A stretch of 6,184 nt of DNA from Bacillota bacterium (GCA_009786275.1 WQTL01000364.1:1-6184); one strand, 5' to 3'. Positions 1-6,152 are shown, counted from the first letter of the stretch. Program-made: numbers and translations. Notes: a model not told the origin generated them from the sequence alone.

Positions 1-1
1 G

Positions 2-1480
2 CGCGAAGCCACGGTGGAGCTCTACCGGGAATGCGCGCAGTCGCTGGGGATAGAGGTGGAGTTCGCCGAAAGCAACCGCTTCGAGGAGCTGGCGCAGGGC
101 TGCGCGTTCGCGGTGGTCGCGAGCCGCTTCGTCTACCCCTGCGACGCGTATGTGCAGATGGCCGCCAGGCAGCTGCCCGTGCTGTTCGCCTCCACCTACT
201 GCGAGCCCGCGTTTTTGTCCGCGGACCTGACGCAACAGGGTATGTTGGCCGAAAGGTGCGCCGCGCTCATGGCGGACCCCGCGCGCCCGGCATACCATAC
301 CGACCTATCGCAGGCGGCCTCAAACCGGGCCTTCGCCCTGTGGGAAGATCTTGTGGCCGGCCTCGCTGCCGACCGCCCGGTATGTGGCGCCGCCGAGCAG
401 CCCGGCAGCGGCTGCGAGGAGGCCCTGCTCGCCCATTTCGACGAAATATTTGCCCGTGAGCGGCCCGAGCCGGAGAAGAAGCGCCGCACGCTCAAGCAGG
501 TCATGCGCAGGCTGCGGTACAAGCTGCGCAAATCGAAGTTCGCGGATTTCATCAGGAGAAAAATTTACTACAAAGAGCGCTTCCGCGTGCAGAAATACGC
601 CCACATCCAGCTTTCGCAGGAGCAGGTGCGCAAGGCCCAGCTGCTGGCGCTGAAAATGCTGTTCGAGTTTGAGCGCATCTGCAAAAAGCACGGCCTGCGC
701 TACTATGTCGCGGCGGGCTCCCTGCTGGGGGCGGCGCGGCACGGCGGGCCCATCCCCTGGGACGACGACGTGGACGTCACCATGCCCCGGCCGGACTACG
801 ACAGATTCCTCGAAGTCGTGCAGGACGAGCTGCCGGACGACATGGAGCTGCCGCGGAGCAATTATCCCTATCTCTTCCACCGCATGTGCATGAAGGGCAC
901 GCGCATCACGCGCTACATCAGGCAGAAGGGCGATTACGGCATCTTCCTGGACATCCTGCCGCTGGACGGCGCGGCCCCCACGCAGCGCCTGAAGGACAGG
1001 CACTGGCGGCGCAGCCAGCGCCTGTTCGCCTGGATGCTCAACAGCGCCTGGCCGCAGCCGCCGCTGATCCCCTCGCTCAAGCGCGTGCGGATATGGACCA
1101 AGCGCCTGCTCATCAAGCGCTTGGTGCCCAAGAGGCTGCTGTTTTGGCTCTGGGAGCGCAACGCGAAGAAGTACGACGCCGAGAGCGCCGCCGAGTGGGT
1201 GTGCCTGCCGGGCATGTACGGTTATGAGAAGGAGTGCTTCCCGAAGGAATACTGGGGCGAGCCCGCCTGGCTGCGCTACGAGGGGCGCGAGGTCCCCGTG
1301 ATGCACGAGTGGGAGCACTACCTGACCGAGCATTACAGGGACTACATGATGCCCCCGCCGGCCCTGTTCCGGCGCACGCATACCCTGTTTGCCGTCGATT
1401 TCGGCAAATACGAGACGATGACCGTGGAGGAAATCGAGAAAGAGGTGGAGGATTTTGGAAAAGCTGCGCAAAACCGGTAA
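2..1480 (+). CDS. Glycosyltransferase-like / LicD-family fusion protein, 5'-truncated
   Basis: The frame is open to the window edge. The first possible start inside it (GTG at 14) has no clear Shine-Dalgarno site, so the true start is probably upstream. Numbering from 14, residues 1-125 resemble the C-terminal half of a GT-B glycosyltransferase (Rossmann-like, with VVASRFVYPCDAYVQMA where GT4 enzymes bind the sugar nucleotide); this part is inference. Residues about 150-200 form a very basic linker. Residues about 205-475 are a LicD domain: GSLLGAARHGG, then PWDDDVDV with the acidic cluster at 761-775, then GIFLDILPLDG, and the family's C-terminal DYMMPPP and VDFGKYE elements. LicD proteins have a nucleotidyltransferase-like fold and move phosphocholine or similar phospho-groups onto cell-surface glycans and teichoic acids. 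The gene overlaps the following acyltransferase by 26 bases, so the two are translationally linked. The actual phospho-substrate cannot be read from sequence. Confidence 0.85.
   Translation, partial: REATVELYRECAQSLGIEVEFAESNRFEELAQGCAFAVVASRFVYPCDAYVQMAARQLPVLFASTYCEPAFLSADLTQQGMLAERCAALMADPARPAYHTDLSQAASNRAFALWEDLVAGLAADRPVCGAAEQPGSGCEEALLAHFDEIFARERPEPEKKRRTLKQVMRRLRYKLRKSKFADFIRRKIYYKERFRVQKYAHIQLSQEQVRKAQLLALKMLFEFERICKKHGLRYYVAAGSLLGAARHGGPIPWDDDVDVTMPRPDYDRFLEVVQDELPDDMELPRSNYPYLFHRMCMKGTRITRYIRQKGDYGIFLDILPLDGAAPTQRLKDRHWRRSQRLFAWMLNSAWPQPPLIPSLKRVRIWTKRLLIKRLVPKRLLFWLWERNAKKYDAESAAEWVCLPGMYGYEKECFPKEYWGEPAWLRYEGREVPVMHEWEHYLTEHYRDYMMPPPALFRRTHTLFAVDFGKYETMTVEEIEKEVEDFGKAAQNR
1442..1447 (+). 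promoter_or_regulatory. Ribosome binding site deciding the TTG start at 1455
   Basis: GAGGTG lies seven bases before TTG at 1455, inside the end of the LicD-like gene. No in-frame ATG or GTG exists between this site and the first membrane segment of the acyltransferase, so the TTG is the best start. Confidence 0.6.
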
Positions 1481-2525
1481 TGTATTCTATGACAGGACAG
1501 CCACGGCCGACGAAAAGGGCCGTCTGTACTACCTTGACAACGCGAAATTCATCCTGATCTTCCTGGTGGTGCTGGCGCATTCGATTTCGTCGCTGCGGGA
1601 AACCCCCTTTGTGAATACGGTATGGGCGGTGATCAACTATTTCCACATGCCCGCGCTGATCTTCATCTCGGGCTTCCTGGCCAAGCGGTATATCGCGAAG
1701 TCACGGGAAATCAAGGTGCAGCGCGTGGCGACCTACGTCATCCTGTACCTGGCCGCGCAGGTCTGCCTGTATCTGTACCAAACCTTCGCCCTCGGCGCGG
1801 ACGTCCCCGCGGACGTGCTCGCCGCGCGCCCCGCGCTGTGGTTTTTGCAGTGCCTGATCGCGTGGTACGTCCTGCTGCCGGTGCTCGATTACTTCAAACC
1901 GGGCTATGTCATGGCCGCGGGTATTCTGTTCGGCCTTTTCGTCGGGTACGAGAACGGCGCCGCCCATTTCCTCTCGATCTCCCGCGTGGTCGTGCACCTG
2001 CCGTTCTTCATGGCAGGGTATTACATCAAGCAGGAGCACATCGACAAGCTGCGCAGCTGGAAATTCCGCGCGGCGGGCGGGGGCGTTTTCGCAGCCGTGG
2101 CGGCCGTCAGCGCGGTGTTCCCCTGGACGGTGCTGGGCAACCTCATGACCTGCAACACGCCATACGCGAAAATCGGCGCCCTGGTGAAGTACGTGCCGCG
2201 GGGCCTGCAGTGGACCTCGAGGCTGTGGTTCTACGGGGTCGCGGCGGCGCTGATCGTCTCGTTCCTGGCGCTTGTCCCCCGCGGCAAGGCGATTTTCACG
2301 AAGCTGGGGCAGGAGACGCTGTCGGTGTATATCCTGCACATCTTTTTATACCTGGCCAACCGCCAGTTTAAATGGTACCTGCTGTTCGATTCACCGGGCG
2401 GCATCGCGCTGCTGATCCTCATCGCCCTGGCGCTTACGGTGGTGTTCTCCCTGAAGCCCTTCACGCTGCCGTTCCACTGGCTGCAAAAGATTCAAGTGAG
2501 GTTAAAGAAATCAGCGGAAGGCTGA
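1455..2525 (+). CDS. Membrane acyltransferase 3 family protein (fucose 4-O-acetylase / NolL-like)
   Basis: The 356-residue product is a polytopic membrane protein with about ten hydrophobic segments. It carries the acyltransferase-3 hallmarks: an N-terminal YLDNAKFILIFLVVLAHS segment with the conserved His42 in the first membrane helix, then FHMPALIFISGFLAKR (His64, SGF at 72-74), and near the C-terminus TLSVYILHIFLY. The order and spacing of these motifs fit the NolL-like group (COG3594), whose members O-acetylate sugars on surface or secreted glycans using acyl groups delivered across the membrane. The start is TTG at 1455, overlapping the LicD-like gene. This pairing suggests that both enzymes modify the same cell-wall or capsular polymer. 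The acyl group and sugar are not predictable. A basic tail (HWLQKIQVRLKKSAEG) ends the protein on the probable cytoplasmic side. Confidence 0.88.
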   Translation: MEKLRKTGNVFYDRTATADEKGRLYYLDNAKFILIFLVVLAHSISSLRETPFVNTVWAVINYFHMPALIFISGFLAKRYIAKSREIKVQRVATYVILYLAAQVCLYLYQTFALGADVPADVLAARPALWFLQCLIAWYVLLPVLDYFKPGYVMAAGILFGLFVGYENGAAHFLSISRVVVHLPFFMAGYYIKQEHIDKLRSWKFRAAGGGVFAAVAAVSAVFPWTVLGNLMTCNTPYAKIGALVKYVPRGLQWTSRLWFYGVAAALIVSFLALVPRGKAIFTKLGQETLSVYILHIFLYLANRQFKWYLLFDSPGGIALLILIALALTVVFSLKPFTLPFHWLQKIQVRLKKSAEG

Positions 2526-2545
2526 AAATCAGCCGTCTCCCCCCC

Positions 2546-2574
2546 TTGACGCGCCCCGTGAAACGTGCTACAAT
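2546..2574 (+). promoter_or_regulatory. Sigma-A promoter of the two-lipase operon
   Basis: A -35 box TTGACG (2546-2551) and a -10 box TACAAT (2569-2574) are separated by 17 bases. A TGC triplet just before the -10 makes it an extended -10. Transcription should begin near 2581, giving a leader of about 25 bases before the TTG at 2606. The lipase pair is therefore a transcription unit separate from the glycan genes, though read-through is possible because no good terminator follows 2525. Confidence 0.85.
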
Positions 2575-2590
2575 GTTCACACATTTGGGG

Positions 2591-2598
2591 AAAGAGGG
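2591..2598 (+). promoter_or_regulatory. Ribosome binding site deciding the TTG start at 2606
   Basis: AAAGAGGG ends seven bases before TTG at 2606, which is in frame with the lipase and gives a standard signal peptide. The ATG at 2599, directly after the site, is in another frame. The in-frame ATG at 2621 would have only a weak site and would lose the RKKR n-region. Confidence 0.6.
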
Positions 2599-2605
2599 AT
2601 GCGTT

Positions 2606-3868
2606 TTGCGAAAGAAAAGAATGATCTCCGTCCTCCTGGCGCTGTGGATGCTCTGCGCGGCGCTGCTGGGCCTGGGCGCGGCGAAGCCCGCGGCAAAGGA
2701 CTGCTGCCCCATCGTATTCGTGCACGGCCTGGGCGGCTGGGGCGAGGGCGCGCTCATGGACGCCGTGATGCCGCACTGGGGCATGATGGCGGGCAGCATG
2801 CGCAAGGAGCTCAACAGCGCGGGTTACGAGGCTTACGCCGCGTCCCTGGGGCCGGTGTCCAGCTCCTGGGACCGCGCGTGCGAGCTCTACGCCCAGCTGA
2901 CCGGCGCGCGGGTGGACTACGGCGAGGCCCACGCGAAGAAGTACGGCCACGCCCGCTACGGCGAGACCTACAAGGCCCCCCTGGTCAAGGACTGGAGCGC
3001 GAAGAAGCCCATCGCGCTGCTGGGGCACAGCTTCGGCGGGGCGACGATACGCCTGTTCGCGCAGCTGTGCGAGCAGGGCAGCGCGGCGGAGAAGGCCGCG
3101 GGGCAGGAGAACCTCTCCCCGCTGTTCACTGGCAAGCTGAAGGGCCGCATCGTGGCCATCGTGACCCTGGCCGCCCCCCACAACGGCTCCACCGCCACGG
3201 AGCCCCCTGTCGTCGCGGAGGGCTCCATGGGGTCGAGCCTGCCGGGGCAGCTGATGATGATCCTGCGCATGGGGATGGTCCTGCCGCCCGTGGAGCGGGT
3301 ATACCCCTTCCACGTGCAGCAATTCGGCTTCACCGCGGACGAATTCTACCGCAGCCCCGTGAGCACCTGGAAGGCCACGGAGGCCTACCTGGACCAGAAG
3401 GACTACTCGGCCTGGGAGCTGACCGTGGACGGCGCGAAGGAGCTCAATAAGACCATCCGCTGCCGGAAGGGGATCTACTACTTCAGCTACGCCGCGCAGG
3501 CCACCGAGCCCGACGCCCGGGGCAACCAGGTGCCCACCGACGCCGTCTGGAGCATGTTCACGGCCTCCAGCACCGCCATGGGCAAGAAGCGCCCGCCCTA
3601 TACCACGCCCGGCGGCGTGCGCATCGACGACAGCTGGCTGCCCAACGACGGCCTGGTGAACCTCGTTTCCGCGCAATACCCCTTCGGGGAGCCGCACAGG
3701 CCCTACAACGCGAAGAAAATCGAGCGCGGCGTCTGGCAGGTGATGCCCACCGTCAAGGGCTACGACCACGTGGACTTCGGCGGCGGCTTCACCCCGGGCG
3801 GCGTGGAGGGCTACAAGGAATTTATCTTCGGCATCGCGAAGATGCTGGAGGGGCTGGATACGCCGTAA
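2606..3868 (+). CDS. Secreted triacylglycerol lipase, family I.5/I.6-like (zinc-domain lipase)
   Basis: Using the TTG start, the product has 420 residues. It begins with a signal peptide (RKKR, then a hydrophobic stretch at 7-26, cleavage likely near residues 26-30). The mature protein of about 390 residues matches the length of the Geobacillus thermostable lipases (388, from memory). Visible family features in order are the oxyanion-hole VFVHGLGGWG (37-46), SSSWDRACELYAQL (85-98), VDYGEAHAKKYGHARYG (103-119), the nucleophile elbow GHSFGG with Ser142, TLAAPHNGS, IDDSWLPNDGLVN with catalytic Asp348, and GYDHVDF with catalytic His388. This gives a complete Ser-Asp-His triad. Of the family's zinc ligands, Asp89, His109 and His115 are present, but the fourth position reads Gln238 in YPFHVQQFGF. 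The calcium loop after His388 also differs. It should be an exported esterase acting on lipids outside the cell. It is first in an operon with another hydrolase. Confidence 0.92.
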   Translation: MRKKRMISVLLALWMLCAALLGLGAAKPAAKDCCPIVFVHGLGGWGEGALMDAVMPHWGMMAGSMRKELNSAGYEAYAASLGPVSSSWDRACELYAQLTGARVDYGEAHAKKYGHARYGETYKAPLVKDWSAKKPIALLGHSFGGATIRLFAQLCEQGSAAEKAAGQENLSPLFTGKLKGRIVAIVTLAAPHNGSTATEPPVVAEGSMGSSLPGQLMMILRMGMVLPPVERVYPFHVQQFGFTADEFYRSPVSTWKATEAYLDQKDYSAWELTVDGAKELNKTIRCRKGIYYFSYAAQATEPDARGNQVPTDAVWSMFTASSTAMGKKRPPYTTPGGVRIDDSWLPNDGLVNLVSAQYPFGEPHRPYNAKKIERGVWQVMPTVKGYDHVDFGGGFTPGGVEGYKEFIFGIAKMLEGLDTP

Positions 3869-3881
3869 AAAACAACGCTGA

Positions 3882-3888
3882 AAGGGAG
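3882..3888 (+). promoter_or_regulatory. Ribosome binding site of the second hydrolase
   Basis: AAGGGAG lies in the short gap after the first lipase, five bases before ATG 3894. No promoter is visible in the 25-base gap, which supports a two-gene transcript from the promoter at 2546. Confidence 0.6.
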
Positions 3889-3893
3889 ATATT

Positions 3894-5411
3894 ATGAAGT
3901 CGTACACAAAACTCAGGAAGGCCCTCTGCCTGCTGCTGGCTATCGCGATGTTCTGCGCGGTCCTGCCCGTCGGCGCGCAGGCCGCCGGCTGCAATTGCAA
4001 GGACATCCCGCGCATCGGCCTGCCCGGCATAGGGGATACGCTGCTGCTGAACGCGGGCACGCCGGAGGAAACCGGGGTGGGCGTGGTGGATACCGACGCG
4101 CTGGTGGACGAGATCCTGCCCATCCTGGGGGATATCAGCGGCGCGGTGGCGCTGCGCAGCTGGGACAAGGCCGCCGACGCGTTCATCAAGCTGGCCTGGG
4201 GGATGCTCGGGCACATGCAGGTGGACGAAAAGGGCAAGAGCGTGCAGCCCATCACCGCCAAGCCCTGCGACGACCCCAAAACGCGCAATCATAAAGAAAA
4301 ACAGAGCTTCAACTTCAAGTATGACTGGCGCATGGACCCCTGGGCCGTCGCCGCCGAGCTCAACGCCTACATTAAGCAGGTCAAGAAGGCCACGGGGCAC
4401 AGCCAGGTGGCGCTCCTCGCCCACAGCGAGGGCAACCTGATCTGCATGGCGTATTTCGCCCGCTACGGCTACGGCGACGTCCACGACTACATCGCCAGCA
4501 TGAGCGCGCACAACGGGCTCACCCTGGTGGGCGAGCTGTTCAACCGCAACGTGGAGCTGGGCTGCGCCCTCCTGCTGGAGCTCCTGCGCAGCTTCGGCGC
4601 CGCCTCGGGCGAAGGGGCCATGGAGCTGATGGGCCCCGCGGCCGACCTGCTGCAGACCACCGGCATCGCCGAACAGCTCGTGAAGCTGCTGGCCATTTTG
4701 CTGGAGCATGTGCAGGACAGGGTCTTCGACGAGGCGCTCATCCCGCTGGTGGTCCAGTGGCCCGCGCTGTGGGGCTTCGTGCCGCACGAGTACTACGAAT
4801 CGGCCAAGGCGAAGCTCCTGGGGGGCGCGAAATACGCCGCCTTCCGGAAAATGATCGATAACATGCACTACAAGGCCGGCGCGGGCTATAAGGCCGATAC
4901 GCTGATCAAAAACGCCGTGAAGGCGGGCGTGCGCGTGAGCATCATCGCCGGCTACGGCTTCCCCACCATGCCCTTCGCGCCCAACTCCGACATTGACGCA
5001 GATGGCTTGGTCGATACCAAGCGCGCCAGCTCCGGCGCCGCCACCCCGGGGCTGTTCAACACCTTCCCCGCGGGCTACAAGCAGAAGAAAAACGACGGCC
5101 ACAACCACCTTTCGCCCGACGGCAAGATCGACGCCTCCACCTGCCTGCTGCCCGAGCAGACCTGGTTCATCCGCGGCCAGCTGCATTTCTCCGGGAACAC
5201 CGGCGCGCTGCGGGAGGCCATCCTCAGCACCCCGGGCAAGCCCACCGTGCGCAACGTGAAGGGCTATCCGCAGTTCCTCAGCGCCGTATCCGACGGCGTG
5301 TTCGTGCCTAACGAGCCCGTGCCCGCCGCCGCCAAGCCCACATTGCTGGGCAGCGCCTGGGGCTTCAACAAAACCCTGGGCAAGGTGATCTGGGAGTCGA
5401 TCGCCGGATAA
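3894..5411 (+). CDS. Exported LCAT-like alpha/beta hydrolase (putative lipase/esterase)
   Basis: The 505-residue product starts at ATG 3894, with AAGGGAG five bases upstream and 25 bases after the previous lipase, so it is probably co-transcribed. A signal peptide covers about residues 1-30 (KLRK, hydrophobic core, AQA|AG). The next residues, AAGC with Cys33, resemble a weak lipobox, so membrane anchoring is possible. FNFKYDWRMDPW (139-150) followed by TGHSQVALLAHSEGN (nucleophile Ser178) is the pattern of LCAT/PGAP1-type lipases, with Ala in place of the usual first Gly of GxSxG. DADGLVD supplies a likely catalytic Asp370, matching NDGLVN in the neighbouring lipase. The catalytic His is uncertain: His403/His405 (GHNHLSPDG) or His431 (GQLHFSG), around the IDASTCLLPEQTWF segment. 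A long helical insert (about residues 215-320) could be the lid. Activity as lipase, esterase or acyltransferase is inferred from the fold; the substrate is unknown. Confidence 0.82.
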   Translation: MKSYTKLRKALCLLLAIAMFCAVLPVGAQAAGCNCKDIPRIGLPGIGDTLLLNAGTPEETGVGVVDTDALVDEILPILGDISGAVALRSWDKAADAFIKLAWGMLGHMQVDEKGKSVQPITAKPCDDPKTRNHKEKQSFNFKYDWRMDPWAVAAELNAYIKQVKKATGHSQVALLAHSEGNLICMAYFARYGYGDVHDYIASMSAHNGLTLVGELFNRNVELGCALLLELLRSFGAASGEGAMELMGPAADLLQTTGIAEQLVKLLAILLEHVQDRVFDEALIPLVVQWPALWGFVPHEYYESAKAKLLGGAKYAAFRKMIDNMHYKAGAGYKADTLIKNAVKAGVRVSIIAGYGFPTMPFAPNSDIDADGLVDTKRASSGAATPGLFNTFPAGYKQKKNDGHNHLSPDGKIDASTCLLPEQTWFIRGQLHFSGNTGALREAILSTPGKPTVRNVKGYPQFLSAVSDGVFVPNEPVPAAAKPTLLGSAWGFNKTLGKVIWESIAG

Positions 5412-5416
5412 AAAAC

Positions 5417-5445
5417 TTGCAATCCGCCCGGGGATGTGCTATAAT
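5417..5445 (+). promoter_or_regulatory. Promoter of tRNA-Leu
   Basis: A -35 box TTGCAA (5417-5422) and a perfect -10 box TATAAT (5440-5445) have a 17-base spacer and an extended TGC before the -10. The start should fall near 5452, only about three bases before the mature tRNA. The extended -10 GTGCTATAAT is almost identical to that of the lipase promoter (GTGCTACAAT). Confidence 0.88.
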
Positions 5446-5459
5446 CATCCCCGGGCGGA
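5423..5459 (+). repeat. Perfect 14-bp inverted repeat enclosing the tRNA -10 box
   Basis: The left arm at 5423-5436 (TCCGCCCGGGGATG) and the right arm at 5446-5459 are exact reverse complements. The nine-base loop TGCTATAAT is the extended -10 box itself. The right arm covers the first five bases of the tRNA. Only transcripts reading in from the lipase genes would contain the whole hairpin. No T-run follows on the + strand. On the minus strand a run of six T follows after seven further bases, so a weak minus-strand terminator is conceivable. Confidence 0.85.
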
Positions 5460-5537
5460 CATGGCGGAACTGGCAGACGCGCCGGTCTTAGGAGCCGGTG
5501 GGCAACCGTGTGGGTTCGAGTCCCACTGTCCGCACCA
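5455..5537 (+). tRNA. tRNA-Leu (anticodon UAG), CCA encoded
   Basis: The seven-base acceptor strands GCGGACA (5455-5461) and TGTCCGC (5527-5533) pair perfectly and are followed by discriminator A and an encoded CCA. The anticodon stem CCGGT/GCCGG closes the loop CTTAGGA with anticodon TAG at 5489-5491, which reads CUN leucine codons, mainly CUA. A long variable arm (GGGCAACC region) marks a class II tRNA, as expected for leucine. The T arm is GTGGG-TTCGAGT-CCCAC. It has its own promoter immediately upstream. Leucine tRNA genes are common integration targets, and the base composition changes just after this gene. Confidence 0.96.
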
Positions 5538-5545
5538 CACGCACT

Positions 5546-5594
5546 AAATCCGAACCCATACCCGATCTTCGTGATTGGTGATGCGTTCGGATTT
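5546..5594. repeat. Long imperfect hairpin after the tRNA
   Basis: Two 22-base arms (5546-5567 and 5573-5594) pair at 19 of 22 positions, counting one G-T pair, around the loop TTCGT. The outer arms AAATCCGAAC and GTTCGGATTT are perfect. It starts eight bases after the tRNA CCA. The T-run after it is poor (TTTGTCGTTCGCTTCT), so it may be a weak tRNA terminator, a processing structure, or part of the end of an integrated element. Confidence 0.6.
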
Positions 5595-5615
5595 GTCGTT
5601 CGCTTCTAAAGCAAA

Positions 5616-5653
5616 GAGGCCCCGGCGGCGATGAATCTCGCCGCCGGGGCCTC
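5616..5653 (-). terminator. Intrinsic terminator of the mobC-like gene
   Basis: A perfect 16-bp GC-rich stem (5616-5631 with 5638-5653, loop TGAATC) begins ten bases after the stop codon of the minus-strand gene. On the minus strand it is followed by TTTGCTTTAG, a moderate T-rich tract. On the + strand the following bases are CGTCTTGCC, so termination is expected mainly on the minus strand. It may still act as a barrier for tRNA transcripts. Confidence 0.8.
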
Positions 5654-5662
5654 CGTCTTGCC

Positions 5663-6052
5663 TTACCTGTCTTCCCAAATATCCTGTTCGGCTACCTGTC
5701 TGCCTCGTTCCAGCGTCTCCTTAACATCCACCTTTTCGGGCATGATGATCGCGTCCGTAATTTGCAGGATCAGCCGATTGAACGCTTTCTCTGTTTCTTC
5801 CAAGCTGGCGCTCTGTATCCAGCCCTGCATACGGGCCACATTCCGCAACCGGTCGAAGCTGGTTCCCATGTCGTAGATTTGCTGCATGAACTTCCAATAC
5901 TCATCGGGTGGCTTTTCTCTCGGCTGGTTGCCATTGATCATGTGGCGAATATAAGTGGTTTTCGGCAAGCCCGATTTCTCGGCGTACTTGCACAGGCGTT
6001 CATACTCTTTTTCGGTAAATCGAATATGAAACGTAATTGGGTGGTTTCTCAC
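5663..6052 (-). CDS. MobC-like relaxosome accessory protein (ribbon-helix-helix)
   Basis: The 129-residue product starts at GTG 6052, with GAGGAGG (6061-6067) eight bases upstream. Residues 5-40 (ITFHIRFTEKEYERLC, then KSGLPKTTYIRHMING) have the strand-helix-helix pattern of ribbon-helix-helix DNA-binding proteins and match the N-terminus of MobC mobilization proteins. The helical remainder (EYWKFMQQIYDMGTSFDRLRNVARMQGW and on) corresponds to the MobC domain but is divergent where relatives usually show NNINQIA. Such proteins bind oriT and help the relaxase nick it during transfer of plasmids or conjugative elements. Here the hairpin-rich DNA directly upstream is a plausible binding site. A terminator follows directly, so no relaxase gene is co-transcribed downstream, unlike many mobC-relaxase pairs. 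Base composition is lower in GC than in the genes left of the tRNA, which fits horizontal acquisition. Confidence 0.8.
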   Translation of the reverse strand: MRNHPITFHIRFTEKEYERLCKYAEKSGLPKTTYIRHMINGNQPREKPPDEYWKFMQQIYDMGTSFDRLRNVARMQGWIQSASLEETEKAFNRLILQITDAIIMPEKVDVKETLERGRQVAEQDIWEDR

Positions 6053-6060
6053 GTTGTCGT

Positions 6061-6067
6061 CCTCCTC
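6061..6067 (-). promoter_or_regulatory. Ribosome binding site of the mobC-like gene
   Basis: On the minus strand GAGGAGG lies eight bases before the GTG at 6052 and decides that start. A 9-bp hairpin begins four bases upstream of it, close enough to affect ribosome access. Confidence 0.7.
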
Positions 6068-6071
6068 TGGG

Positions 6072-6092
6072 TTTTAGGGCTGCGCCCTAAAA
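6072..6092. repeat. Hairpin 1 of oriT-like region
   Basis: TTTTAGGGC and GCCCTAAAA form a perfect 9-bp stem with a TGC loop, next to the mobC-like ribosome binding site. Confidence 0.75.
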
Positions 6093-6096
6093 AATT

Positions 6097-6125
6097 GTGT
6101 TTTGGCCCTGTGGGGCCACAAACAC
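6097..6125. repeat. Hairpin 2 of oriT-like region
   Basis: GTGTTT-TGGCCC (6097-6108) pairs with GGGCCA-C-AAACAC (6113-6125), giving 12 pairs with one bulged C at 6119 and loop TGTG. Confidence 0.75.
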
Positions 6126-6128
6126 GAT

Positions 6129-6150
6129 GCTTGCTACGTTAGTAGCAAGC
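6129..6150. repeat. Hairpin 3 of oriT-like region
   Basis: GCTTGCTAC (6129-6137) and GTAGCAAGC (6142-6150) form a perfect 9-bp stem with loop GTTA. The word TGCTTGCT at 6128-6135 recurs at 6175-6182. Confidence 0.8.
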
Positions 6151-6152
6151 CT

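Noticed and set aside
2520..2534. Small hairpin GGCTGA-AAA-TCAGCC over the acyltransferase stop codon
   Set aside because: The stem is only 6 bp and is followed by GTCTCCCCCCC rather than a T-run, so I do not call it a terminator.
2599..3450. Open frame from the ATG directly after the Shine-Dalgarno site of the first lipase
   Set aside because: It is out of frame with the lipase, sits too close to the binding site, and its Arg/Gly-rich translation has no signal peptide or motif.
2492..4288. Very long minus-strand open frame opposite both lipases, with similar ones at 320-1471 and 3822-5186
   Set aside because: High GC with G/C third positions removes stops from the opposite frames. The translations are rich in Arg, His, Gly and Pro without recognisable domains, and the + strand genes have full catalytic motifs.
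6085..6120. Possible mobC promoter on the minus strand (TTGTGG, 16 bases, CACAAT)
   Set aside because: Both boxes match the consensus poorly and lie within hairpins 1 and 2. The real promoter may be right of the window.
5631..6142. Open frames on the + strand opposite the mobC-like gene
   Set aside because: They overlap a good minus-strand gene with a clear ribosome binding site and fold pattern. Their translations have no recognisable features.
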